Of a stretch of DNA of 18,780 nt, positions 9,785 through 18,500 are shown piece by piece (position 1 is the first letter of the stretch; each line of letters opens with the position of its first letter). Position numbers and translations under genes: made by a program. Under the pieces are notes generated by a model. It saw only the letters and a program-made list of their open reading frames with translations. It was not told the DNA's origin and did no database searches. The stretch lies in NCBI GenBank assembly GCA_034096865.1, contig JAWQFJ010026910.1, positions 5,001 through 23,780 on the forward strand. The letters are read 5' to 3'. The DNA comes from Theodoxus fluviatilis (lineage: Eukaryota > Mollusca > Gastropoda > Cycloneritida > Neritidae).

Positions 9785-10047
9785 AATTTGAACACGATCA
9801 AGGTCGGTCTCTCTCTGAATTCCGTCATCCATTCCAATTCGTCCGGCAGCGGGGTCAACCTTCCCAGACTCCTAGACATTGCAGGCACACTTATCGCGAA
9901 CAACCTGTTTGGAGCACGCCCAGACGCCAGGAAGGTCATACTGGTCATTCTGGACGAGACGGACGCAAAGAGGGGCGATCTTCTGGGCGATGACGTCACG
10001 CTGAGTCTCGTCAGTCACCTACGCCAAAGCCAGAGACGCGACGGCGT
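9785..10047 (+). CDS. Partial vWA exon of locus 2
   Basis: This is the middle of a vWA domain. NTIKVGLSLNSVI matches the strand and turn that read DRTHLALMTYGIDV in locus 1. GVNLPRLLD matches HVDLPKALD, and GARPDARKVILVILDETDA matches GARSDANKVVLVILEETES, a clear paralogue. The Thr of MIDAS loop 2 is Val, as in locus 1, while the loop-3 Asp is kept (LDET). About 20 residues between strand and helix are missing relative to locus 1, and the first strand with the DxSxS motif is absent, with the 30-bp minisatellite in its place. The 5' boundary is unresolved: TTTAAG at 9783 is a poor acceptor. The 3' end is set by the donor GGCGT|GTTCAG, which is weak but leaves phase 2, matching the exon at 11064; the joined product reads RRDGV-LLFFPLSSGG as a vWA strand should. 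Without splicing the frame stops at 10079-10081. It could be a pseudogene. Confidence 0.62.
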
Positions 10048-10175
10048 GTTCAGCAGAGATCTGTTGTTACGGGCCGGCTAACTGGGCCTAGAGTTACCCA
10101 CCACGCACAATGAAAATAAACAAGAAAAGACACCAACACCAGCATCTGTATATATATTTTAGCTGTCTGTGTGTC

Positions 10176-10178
<3 letters not shown>

Positions 10179-10255
<77 letters not shown>
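10179..10255. repeat. TG dinucleotide microsatellite
   Basis: An almost uninterrupted run of about 38 TG units follows a short TCTG run. It lies in the putative last intron of locus 2. The Cys-Val and Thr-His open frames over it are by-products. Alternating purine-pyrimidine DNA of this length can form Z-DNA. Confidence 0.97.
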
Positions 10256-10256
<1 letters not shown>

Positions 10257-10355
10257 CACTTTTACGTTTCCACAGTTTTATTCCCATCGACTTGAAACTT
10301 GGCATGGGGTTAGGTGTGGGCAGGGGTCAGGTCAACGTGGGGTTAAAAAAATGGT

Positions 10356-10398
10356 GTTGCCATGGTGACCGGAAGTGAGCACAAACAAGATGGCCGCC
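10356..10398 (+). promoter_or_regulatory. RFX-, ETS- and YY1-like site cluster
   Basis: GTTGCCATGGTGAC (10356-10369) is close to the RFX X-box palindrome. CCGGAAGT (10369-10376) is an ETS core. AAGATGGCCGCC (10387-10398) is close to a YY1 site. Three such motifs within 43 bases resemble a core promoter module, but similar strings also occur in interspersed repeats, and no transcript start is visible. Confidence 0.3.
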
Positions 10399-10594
10399 GA
10401 AAACTCAAATTGCTCCGATTTGACCGAAATTTGGTGTGTGGGTAGGTAAAGTCAAATGATGAAGATCTGTGAACACATTTTGGTTATCATGGCTGCTACC
10501 ATTGTAGCGATCCATTACTCCTAGACGACTGTGTCGAAGGCGGCGAACCCGCCTGAGACACAGGAGTATATAGGTGAGTAAGAGGAGTAAATGT

Positions 10595-10651
10595 GCGCGA
10601 AGCGCCTTATGTGACTTTGGCGCTTTGCGCAGTGCCTGGCCGCAAAGCGGC
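10595..10651. other. Two adjacent GC-rich hairpins
   Basis: GCGCGAAGCGCC (10595-10606) pairs with GGCGCTTTGCGC (10619-10630) in 11 of 12 positions by Watson-Crick rules, around a 12-base loop. Nine bases later GCCGC-AAA-GCGGC (10639-10651) forms a second perfect 5-bp stem. The pair could mark the end of a mobile element or a structured RNA. Its role is unknown. Confidence 0.7.
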
Positions 10652-11063
10652 TAGTTGAGATATATAAACGAAGTGTATTCGCCACAATCACTCAACAGCC
10701 CCCGGCCCACACCAGGGCTCAAAGGAGCTAACGTGCGGCCCCCGCCGACAATCTGCCTACACGTGCTCAAGCGGCCCCCACCGACAGTCTCCACATCGGC
10801 CCTCGCCAGTAGAGCTGCGAGCCTCCGTTCGGGTTTACGAGACTCGTTACCATGCCAAAGAACCCCTTCTCCCTGGGGTTCATTCACTCGAGTGTCGCAC
10901 ACCGCTTTCACTCGACAAATATTCAATGAATCAGATCATCCACTCACATTTGAACATCCCTCAGTCACTACGTCATCAACTCATGCTTAAAGTAATCACA
11001 GTCAAAACAAAGTCACGTGCATACACCATTTGGCACATTCGATTCGTAACACCTGTTTCGCAG

Positions 11064-11256
11064 ACTGCTCTTCTTCCCCTTGTCCAGTGGCGGTAGCCCC
11101 GACATCCACCCATCGCACAGCAACAGTCTACAGGAGACGGTGGAGGCGCTGAAAAACATGGCGTCCTTGTATGGAACGCCCGAAGACCACTGGCGCCACT
11201 TCCAGAACGTCGAGGAGCTGGACAGAACCTCCTGCGTGGATGTCTTCGAGAGATGA
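11064..11256 (+). CDS. Terminal exon of locus 2: vWA C-terminal end
   Basis: The acceptor ACACCTGTTTCGCAG ends at 11063. The exon begins with the third base of a codon (phase 2) and runs to TGA at 11254, with a second TGA directly after. It reads LLFFPLSSGG, a last core vWA strand, then SLQETVEALKNMASLYG, matching the helix usually written as ELxxIAS, then TPEDHWRHFQNVEELDR, matching the final PEHxFxVxxFxELD strand and helix of vWA domains. It ends eleven residues later (TSCVDVFER). Unlike locus 1 there is no long tail and no separate microexon for the final strand. Joined to the exon ending at 10047 it completes the second half of a vWA domain. A plus-strand frame starting at 11171 overlaps it in another phase and is driven by the CTC tract, not a gene. 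Confidence 0.65.
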
Positions 11257-11349
11257 TGAAGATGTGATGCAGCTGCTGCTTATTGACGGCGCTGCTTCTG
11301 CTGTGCTGTCTTTGAGGAAGAAGACTCGAGATGGCGCTGTTTGTAGGAA

Positions 11350-11355
11350 AATAAA
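11350..11355 (+). terminator. Polyadenylation signal AATAAA of locus 2
   Basis: AATAAA lies 94 bases after the stop of the last exon and is followed by GTGTGT at 11359-11364, which is closer than the usual downstream element. The layout mirrors that of locus 1 (stop, short 3' UTR, AATAAA). The pyrimidine tract begins about 45 bases later. Confidence 0.6.
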
Positions 11356-11399
11356 AGAGTGTGTCCGAGATGCCTGGTTGAGTGTTGCTAAGTCTACAG

Positions 11400-12340
11400 T
11401 CTCCTCCTCCTCCTCCTCCTCCTCCTCCTCCTCCTCCTCCTCCTCCTCCTCTTCCTCCCCCTCCTCCTCCTCCTCCTCCTCCTCCTCCTCCTCCTCCTCC
11501 TCCTCCTCCTCCTCCTCCTCCTCCTCCTCCTCCTCCTCCTCCTCTCCTCCTCCTCCGCCTCCTCCTCCTCCTCCCTCCTCCTCCCCCCTCCTCCTCCTCC
11601 TCCGCCTCCTCCTCCATCCTCCTCCTCCTCCTCCTCCTCTCCTCTCCTCCCTTCTCACCCCTCCCCTCCCACCTCCTCCTTCCTCACGCCTCCTCCTCCT
11701 CCCCCTCCCCCCCTCCTCCTTCCTGCCCTCCTCCTCCTCTTCCTCCTCCTCCTCCTGCTCCACATCCTCCTCCTCCTCCTCGTCCTCCTCCTCCTCGTCC
11801 TCCTCCTCCTCCTCCTCCCCCCCCCTCCTCCTCCTCCTCCTCTCTCCTCCTCCCTCCTCCTCCTCTTCCTCCTCCTCCTCCTCCTCCTCTCACCTCCTCC
11901 TCCTCCTCCTCTCCTCCTCCTCTCCTCCTCCCTCCTCCTCCTCCTCCCCTCCTCCTCTCTCCTCCTCCTCTACTCCTCCTCCTCCTCCTCCTCCTCTTCT
12001 CCCCCTCCTCCTCTCCTCCCCTCTCTCCTCCTCCTCCTCCTCCTCCTCCTCCTCCTCCTCCTCCTCCCCTCCTCCTCCTCCTTCTCCTCCCTCCTCCCTC
12101 CTCCTTCTCCTCCTCCTCCTCCTCTCTCCTCCTCCTCCTCCTCCTCCTCCTCCTCCTCCTCCTCCTCCTCCCTCTTTCTCCTCCCTCCTCCTCCTCCTCC
12201 TCCCTCCTCCTCCTCCTCCTCCTCCTTCTCCTTCTCCTCCTCCTCCTCCACCTCGTCCTCCACCTCCTCCTCCTCCACCTCCTCCTCCTCCTCCTCCTCC
12301 TCCTCCTCCTCCTCTTTCCTCCTCCTCCTCCTTTTTCTCT
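11400..12340. repeat. CTC-rich polypyrimidine tract, about 940 bp
   Basis: The plus strand is almost entirely C and T, built of CTC/TCC triplets with frequent one- and two-base slips and only scattered purines. The opposite strand is GAG-rich. The triplet period keeps several frames open for hundreds of codons (Ser, Pro or Leu runs on plus; Glu, Gly or Arg runs on minus). These are by-products of the repeat. Polypurine-polypyrimidine DNA of this length can form triplex (H-DNA) structures and stall polymerases. Confidence 0.97.
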
Positions 12341-13100
12341 CTGCATCGTCTTGGTTGTTATCATCATTTCCAGTGTCGTCTTCGTCATACAATGGGACTT
12401 TCGGAACGAAGTCTTGTGGCTCCGCCGGTTATTGTGCCGTTGAGACCTTCGTTTTAAAAGAAAGCCTGTTCCACAGAGTCAAAGAGAGAAAGAAGGGAAG
12501 TTGTTCTGGTAATGACTAGATGGTTTCGCAACTGTTGCAGGGTTAAGTGCTCGCTGATGAGGTAGTTGAACCTTTTTTCTTTATTGTGAGGCGTTCTCGT
12601 TAGTGTTTGCACTTGTGTTTAGAGATTATCTTCGTGCAAGGAAAACACCTCGCTCGATGAAAGAGTAAAATGTGGTGCCCAAGTTCCAGGTGAGCGTAGA
12701 GAGCATTAGACAGTTTGTATAAATGCAGAGAGAAATCAGAGAAAGGCCTAGCAGGGATTACCGGAGGCTTCTCTGAAACATAACGTCTGTTCATTTCCAA
12801 AGTGACTTATGCAGGCAGTATGGCATCCACATTTCCCATTTCGCATTGACTCTCCTGCCCAAGTGAAGAACGTCACGAATAACTTACAATTTCCTTCAGC
12901 TCTTCACGTGCAGACAATGCACCTAACTTTGTTAGAAACACGGTGACCAAGCAGTGATACAACTGAATCACACTGCCTGGCTTCCTGGAAACAACTAGAC
13001 AACGGAACCACCACGAACTTCGTCGTTTTGACTGATGATGATAGTTGAGTCCATTCTACGGAAGAGCTACACGTTGCCTTGTGTTTGGAACTTTGGTGTC
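12341..13100. other. No confident gene; weak minus-strand candidate at the left edge
   Basis: Just right of the CTC tract the minus strand reads PQDFVPKVPLYDEDDTGN and on into an Asp/Asn-rich stretch that merges into the Glu runs of the tract (about 12341-12436). It is preceded by a stop at about 12435 and has no clear acceptor. The rest of the stretch, to 13100, shows no coding or repeat signal. Confidence 0.35.
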
Positions 13101-13194
13101 AAGTCCCAAGGCCTATTTCGTAACTACCTCGTACTGATTGACGGCAAATAAAAACCTCTGGCGCTGAACCTCCAGGTTTGGGCATAAAAAAGAA

Positions 13195-13376
13195 GATCGG
13201 GTTCGAACCCCAACCTCGAGAAAAGAGGGGGGAAAAACACACACACACACACACAAACACAAAAAACCAGGTCGGGTTCGAACCCACAACCTCTTGAAAA
13301 AAGAGAGAGAAAAAAAGTTTCAGCGCAGAATCGAACCTGGTCACGCATGACCAAGAGACCAACGCTCTACCAATCG
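13195..13376 (-). mobile_element. tRNA-derived SINE with extra B boxes
   Basis: On the minus strand TGGTAGAGCGTTGG (13359-13372) is a good RNA polymerase III A box and GGTTCGATTC (13328-13337) a good B box, at tRNA-like spacing. The rest does not fold as a full tRNA: the anticodon stem is mismatched and there is no matching acceptor stem. Two more perfect B-box palindromes GGGTTCGAACCC lie at 13274-13285 and 13199-13210, each next to a T-run on the minus strand, separated by a CA repeat. The minus-strand peptide string EVVGSNPTW over it is the familiar result of translating a tRNA T arm, not a gene. Confidence 0.7.
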
Positions 13377-13580
13377 TGTCATTGGAGATCTGGTGTGCCT
13401 GAGTTTTTATAAAGCATTTATAGCGTTCGCAGCGACAACTTACAAGTGACCGTGAAATAGGAAGGTGTGAGATGAGATTTAACCCTGGGAGTAAACAAAT
13501 AAGTTTATTTCAGACCATTTACCTTTGCTGAAACTACTGTGTTCTGACAGCCATCTGGTTTGTAGCTTCGCACTTCTCGC

Positions 13581-13836
13581 ACCTGTTCCGGTCAGTCTTT
13601 CCTGACGAGCAGTGAAGTGCTTCACAAGGCGCCTCTTTTATGTTTCGTGTTTTGTTTATTGCTTGCTATTTAATTAATTGTATTGTATTTAATTTTTCTT
13701 TATTTCAACTGTACAGTGTGCGAGTGTTGGAATGCTTTGTATGAGTGTGGACTTTTCATTGTAAACGCCATGAGCTTGCCTATTAGGGAAGGTATGTGCG
13801 TACAAATAGTCTGTATTATTATTATTATTATTATTA
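13581..13836 (+). mobile_element. ATT-tailed interspersed repeat, copy 1
   Basis: This copy shares about 250 bp with 14862-15169, starting at ACCTGTTCCGGTCAG. Both contain short hairpins (GTCAG/CTGAC and GTGAAG/CTTCAC, the second imperfect in copy 2), the string TTGTAAACGCCATGAGC and an ATT microsatellite at the 3' end. This looks like a SINE or the 3' end of a LINE with an ATT tail. Copy 1 has eight clean ATT units and ends inside the broken SWIM/YqaJ-like fragment. Confidence 0.78.
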
Positions 13837-14051
13837 ACCACAGACGAAAGTCCTGTAAGCTCCCAAGCTTTTGAAGGCTGCAAAATTCTCGCACTTTTGC
13901 CCAGCACAAAATATTGTACAATCCTGGCGTGGTTTATGTCCGGCAACTGGTTTTTGTCGACAGACCACAAACTGTTTGGTGTTTCATACGGATCTAACCC
14001 ATCAACGTCAATAATCTTCTCGTATAAGCTTTCTTTTTTTTCTTTTTTCAC
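13837..14051 (-). pseudogene. Fragment of a SWIM/YqaJ-type transposon-like protein, frameshifted
   Basis: On the minus strand the reading starts SLYEKIIDVDGLDPYETP, then LWSVDKNQLPDINHARIV and QYFVLGKSAR. A frame change near 13881-13890 leads into FAAFKSLGAYRTFVCG, and TAA follows at the edge of the ATT tract. The series DPYE, W-x-x-D-x-x-x-LP, a hydrophobic segment and then FKSLxAYxxFVxG matches, from memory, the N-terminal part of the large uncharacterised metazoan family that carries SWIM zinc-finger and YqaJ-like exonuclease domains and is thought to derive from mobile elements. Only about 70 residues remain, and no SWIM or nuclease motifs are left. The family name is a recollection to be tested by search; the conserved-looking composition and the readable frameshift are visible directly. 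Confidence 0.55.
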
Positions 14052-14057
14052 AAGTGA

Positions 14058-14180
14058 AAAAGACTAGGCCTGGTCAGAAGACCAGTATCTGTAAGAGCGA
14101 TGCAAATACAGCCAGAGAACCATCAGAATCGGCAACAGGCCCTGGACGCCTAAGAAGGCCGAAGAATCTACTCTACTCTA
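14058..14180 (+). other. Possible LINE 3' end with TCTAC tail
   Basis: A short open frame ends VRAMQIQPENHQNRQQALDA and a stop at 14148-14150. About 20 bases later comes a short CTACT repeat (about 14168-14181). A coding end followed by a short tandem tail resembles a non-LTR element terminus. A 6-bp hairpin CTGGTC-AGAA-GACCAG lies at 14070-14085. The evidence is slight. Confidence 0.25.
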
Positions 14181-14230
14181 CTCATTGTTTTGTGAAAGTA
14201 GGAAAAGATAACTCTGTTTGACTCGATCTG

Positions 14231-14713
14231 GCTATTCCGTCAATTGAAATCTCGGGGGGGGGGGGGGGGGGGGGGGGGTTTCGAGTTTACGTCCTACATA
14301 AATCAATTTCTTTTCAAACCTCGATTCTGAAAATTTGATACAAGCAATCGGACCTAACTTCCAGTAAGTGTGCAAAATGCCACGGAAATCCGTCATGTAT
14401 TTTTTTAGAAATCAGCCGTTAAGTCGGGACAGAAAGACAGACATGCACATAAAATTACGTCACGTTATTGATGACGTCACACATTTTGCAATTTCGCCAT
14501 TCCATCAATTGACTATTTAGGGAGGTGCTTTTGAGTTTACAACCTTAAAAAACCACTTTTTTCAAGCCTTGATTCTGAAAATTTGATACATTCAATCGGA
14601 CCTAACTTCCAGTAAGTGTACAAAATGTCAAGGAAATCCGTCCAGTAGTTTTTGAGAAATCAGCCGTTAAGTTGGGACAGACAGACAGATACACACACAG
14701 ACAAAGTCTGTAG
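14231..14713. repeat. Tandem pair of a roughly 250-bp repeat
   Basis: Unit 1 (about 14231-14495) and unit 2 (about 14496-14713) share, in order, CATTCCRTCAATTGA (one base off in unit 1), GAGTTTAC, GATTCTGAAAATTTGATACA, CAATCGGACCTAACTTCCAG, AAATCCGTC and GAAATCAGCCGTTAAGT, followed by GGGACAGAMAGACAGA. Unit 2 ends in a GACA/CACA run. The pattern is that of an interspersed repeat present twice in tandem. I cannot name the family. Confidence 0.8.
14254..14278 (+). repeat. Run of 25 G
   Basis: An uninterrupted G tract inside the first unit of the tandem pair. The second unit has only GGGAGG at the matching place (14519-14524), so the run is a local expansion. It can form G-quadruplex structures, and its exact length is prone to sequencing error. 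Confidence 0.97.
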
Positions 14714-14861
14714 GACCTCCAGTAAACCTGGAGGGATAATCGCATAGCACATTTCGAAGGTTTTCGCACTCAGTGAAGTGCCTGGCACTTTAATTCTGGC
14801 ACAATCTGTCGCTGCTTCCCAAAATACAGCTCCGTGGCAATCTACAGTGGAAATTTTGGTA

Positions 14862-15130
14862 ACCTGTTCCGGTCAGTCTTTCCTGACGAGCAGTGAGGTG
14901 CTTCACAAGGCGCCTTTTTTATGTTTCGTGTTTTGTTTATTGCCTGTTATGTTAATTAATTGTATTGTATTTATTTCTTCTTTTATTTCAACTGTACAGT
15001 GTGCGAGTGTTGGAATGCTTTGTAGGAGTGTGGACTTTTCATTGTAAACGCCATGAGCGTGACTATTAGGGAAGGTATGTGCGTATACGTAATCTGTATT
15101 ATTATTATTGTTATTATTGTTATTATTGTT

Positions 15131-15163
<33 letters not shown>

Positions 15164-15169
15164 GTTATA
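14862..15169 (+). mobile_element. ATT-tailed interspersed repeat, copy 2
   Basis: This is the second copy of the element at 13581-13836, in the same orientation, about 1.28 kb downstream. The body differs from copy 1 by scattered substitutions and small length changes. Its tail is longer and interrupted (ATTATTG and AGT units, about 15097-15169), which suggests a different age or independent tail growth. Confidence 0.78.
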
Positions 15170-15564
15170 ACTTACCTACTCATCGAAACAGGCAGACGTG
15201 CACACACGCACGCACACACACACACAGACGTGCACACACGCACGCACATATTGTTTTATACTCACACGTACATACAAATGCTCGCGATCGTGATGAGATA
15301 CCACAGCATGAACCCATGCACATGCACACACACGCGTGCAAACATGAGTTTCTGTTCATGCATATGTACAAACACGCATTCCATTCATGTATGGATGTAC
15401 AAGCGCACGCGCGCTGAGTCTGGTTTTAGTAAATCACTTTATGAATATGCTTCACCGAATGTATGTTGCTTGTAGTAAACGAATGAGTTTAGATCCCAGA
15501 AATACATAATATTTATTTTTATTTTTTAACTTTGTAGAAGACCACGTTTATTTCTGCACTTTTC
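15170..15564. other. CA-rich low-complexity stretch, no gene
   Basis: From 15197 to about 15380 the sequence is dominated by CACACG, CGCACA and ACATAC strings. The Thr-His open frame at 15053-15475 is a by-product of these and of the ATT tail. From 15480 the sequence is AT-rich and ends with TTTATTTCTGCACTTTTCAG at 15564, which has the form of a splice acceptor, directly before the 42-bp array. Confidence 0.7.
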
Positions 15565-18500
15565 AGGTATCCATCACTCAATACATGAACATATCGGAAT
15601 CAATCCAGGTATCCATCACTCAATACATGAACATATCGGAATCAATCCAGGTATCCATCACTCAATACATGAACATATCGGAATCAATCCAGGTATCCAT
15701 CACTCAATACATGAACATATCGGAATCAATCCAGGTATCCATCACTCAATACATGAACATATCGGAATCAATCCAGGTATCCATCACTCAATACATGAAC
15801 ATATCGGAATCAATCCAGGTATCCATCACTCAATACATGAACATATCGGAATCAATCCAGGTATCCATCACTCAATACATGAACATATCGAAATCAATCC
15901 AGGTATCCATCACTCAATACATGAACATATCGGAATCAATCCATGTATCCATCACTCAATACATGAACATATCGGAATCAATCCAGGTATCCATCACTCA
16001 ATACATGAACATATCGGAATCAATCCAGGTATCCATCACTCAATACATGAACATATCGGAATCAATCCAGGTATCCATCACTCAATACATGAACATATCG
16101 AAATCAATCCAGGTATCCATCACTCAATACATGAACATATCGGAATCAATCCAGGTATCCATCACTCAATACATGAACATATCGGAATCAATCCAGGTAT
16201 CCATCACTCAATACATGAACATATCGGAATCAATCCAGGTATCCATCACTCAATACATGAACATATCGGAATCAATCCAGGTATCCATCACTCAATACAT
16301 GAACATATCGGAATCAATCCAGGTATCCATCACTCAATACATGAACATATCGGAATCAATCCAGGTATCCATCACTCAATACATGAACATATCGGAATCA
16401 ATCCAGGTATCCATCACTCAATACATGAACATATCGGAATCAATCCAGGTATCCATCACTCAATACATGAACATATCGGAATCAATCCAGGTATCCATCA
16501 CTCAATACATGAACATATCGGAATCAATCCAGGTATCCATCACTCAATACATGAACATATCGGAATCAATCCAGGTATCCATCACTCAATACATGAACAT
16601 ATCGGAATCAATCCAGGTATCCATCACTCAATACATGAACATATCGGAATCAATCCAGGTATCCATCACTCAATACATGAACATATCGGAATCAATCCAG
16701 GTATCCATCACTCAATACATGAACATATCGGAATCAATCCAGGTATCCATCACTCAATACATGAACATATCGGAATCAATCCAGGTATCCATCACTCAAT
16801 ACATGAACATATCGGAATCAATCCAGGTATCCATCACTCAATACATGAACATATCGGAATCAATCCAGGTATCCATCACTCAATACATGAACATATCGGA
16901 ATCAATCCAGGTATCCATCACTCAATACATGAACATATCGGAATCAATCCAGGTATCCATCACTCAATACATGAACATATCGGAATCAATCCAGGTATCC
17001 ATCACTCAATACATGAACATATCGGAATCAATCCAGGTATCCATCACTCAATACATGAACATATCGGAATCAATCCAGGTATCCATCACTCAATACATGA
17101 ACATATCGGAATCAATCCAGGTATCCATCACTCAATACATGAACATATCGGAATCAATCCAGGTATCCATCACTCAATACATGAACATATCGGAATCAAT
17201 CCAGGTATCCATCACTCAATACATGAACATATCGGAATCAATCCAGGTATCCATCACTCAATACATGAACATATCGGAATCAATCCAGGTATCCATCACT
17301 CAATACATGAACATATCGGAATCAATCCAGGTATCCATCACTCAATACATGAACATATCGGAATCAATCCAGGTATCCATCACTCAATACATGAACATAT
17401 CGGAATCAATCCAGGTATCCATCACTCAATACATGAACATATCGGAATCAATCCAGGTATCCATCACTCAATACATGAACATATCGGAATCAATCCAGGT
17501 ATCCATCACTCAATACATGAACATATCGGAATCAATCCAGGTATCCATCACTCAATACATGAACATATCGGAATCAATCCAGGTATCCATCACTCAATAC
17601 ATGAACATATCGGAATCAATCCAGGTATCCATCACTCAATACATGAACATATCGGAATCAATCCAGGTATCCATCACTCAATACATGAACATATCGGAAT
17701 CAATCCAGGTATCCATCACTCAATACATGAACATATCGGAATCAATCCAGGTATCCATCACTCAATACATGAACATATCGGAATCAATCCAGGTATCCAT
17801 CACTCAATACATGAACATATCGGAATCAATCCAGGTATCCATCACTCAATACATGAACATATCGGAATCAATCCAGGTATCCATCACTCAATACATGAAC
17901 ATATCGGAATCAATCCAGGTATCCATCACTCAATACATGAACATATCGGAATCAATCCAGGTATCCATCACTCAATACATGAACATATCGGAATCAATCC
18001 AGGTATCCATCACTCAATACATGAACATATCGGAATCAATCCAGGTATCCATCACTCAATACATGAACATATCGGAATCAATCCAGGTATCCATCACTCA
18101 ATACATGAACATATCGGAATCAATCCAGGTATCCATCACTCAATACATGAACATATCGGAATCAATCCAGGTATCCATCACTCAATACATGAACATATCG
18201 GAATCAATCCAGGTATCCATCACTCAATACATGAACATATCGGAATCAATCCAGGTATCCATCACTCAATACATGAACATATCGGAATCAATCCAGGTAT
18301 CCATCACTCAATACATGAACATATCGGAATCAATCCAGGTATCCATCACTCAATACATGAACATATCGGAATCAATCCAGGTATCCATCACTCAATACAT
18401 GAACATATCGGAATCAATCCAGGTATCCATCACTCAATACATGAACATATCGGAATCAATCCAGGTATCCATCACTCAATACATGAACATATCGGAATCA

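Larger units (their letters stand above)
10256..11063. other. Putative last intron of locus 2, likely repeat-derived
   Basis: The stretch has a change in style: GC-richer, with the binding-site cluster at 10356-10398, hairpins at 10595-10651, and a partly duplicated GCGGCCCCCRCCGACARTCT segment (about 10734 and 10771). A plus-strand frame of 111 codons (10655-10990) is Pro/Ser/Arg-rich with no domain I know, and the minus strand is open over much of it. It is probably one or more interspersed repeats. It ends in the acceptor ACACCTGTTTCGCAG. Confidence 0.4.

Noticed and set aside
11128..12457. Very long Ser, Pro, Glu or Gly frames on both strands
   Set aside because: Created by the CTC triplet tract, and several frames are open at once. 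Only the short acidic edge on the minus strand was kept as a weak candidate.
13099..13362. Minus-strand protein with EVVGSNPTW
   Set aside because: This is a translated tRNA T arm, a frequent false protein.
13317..13388. Functional tRNA gene on the minus strand
   Set aside because: The A and B boxes are present, but the anticodon stem is mismatched and no acceptor stem can be paired.
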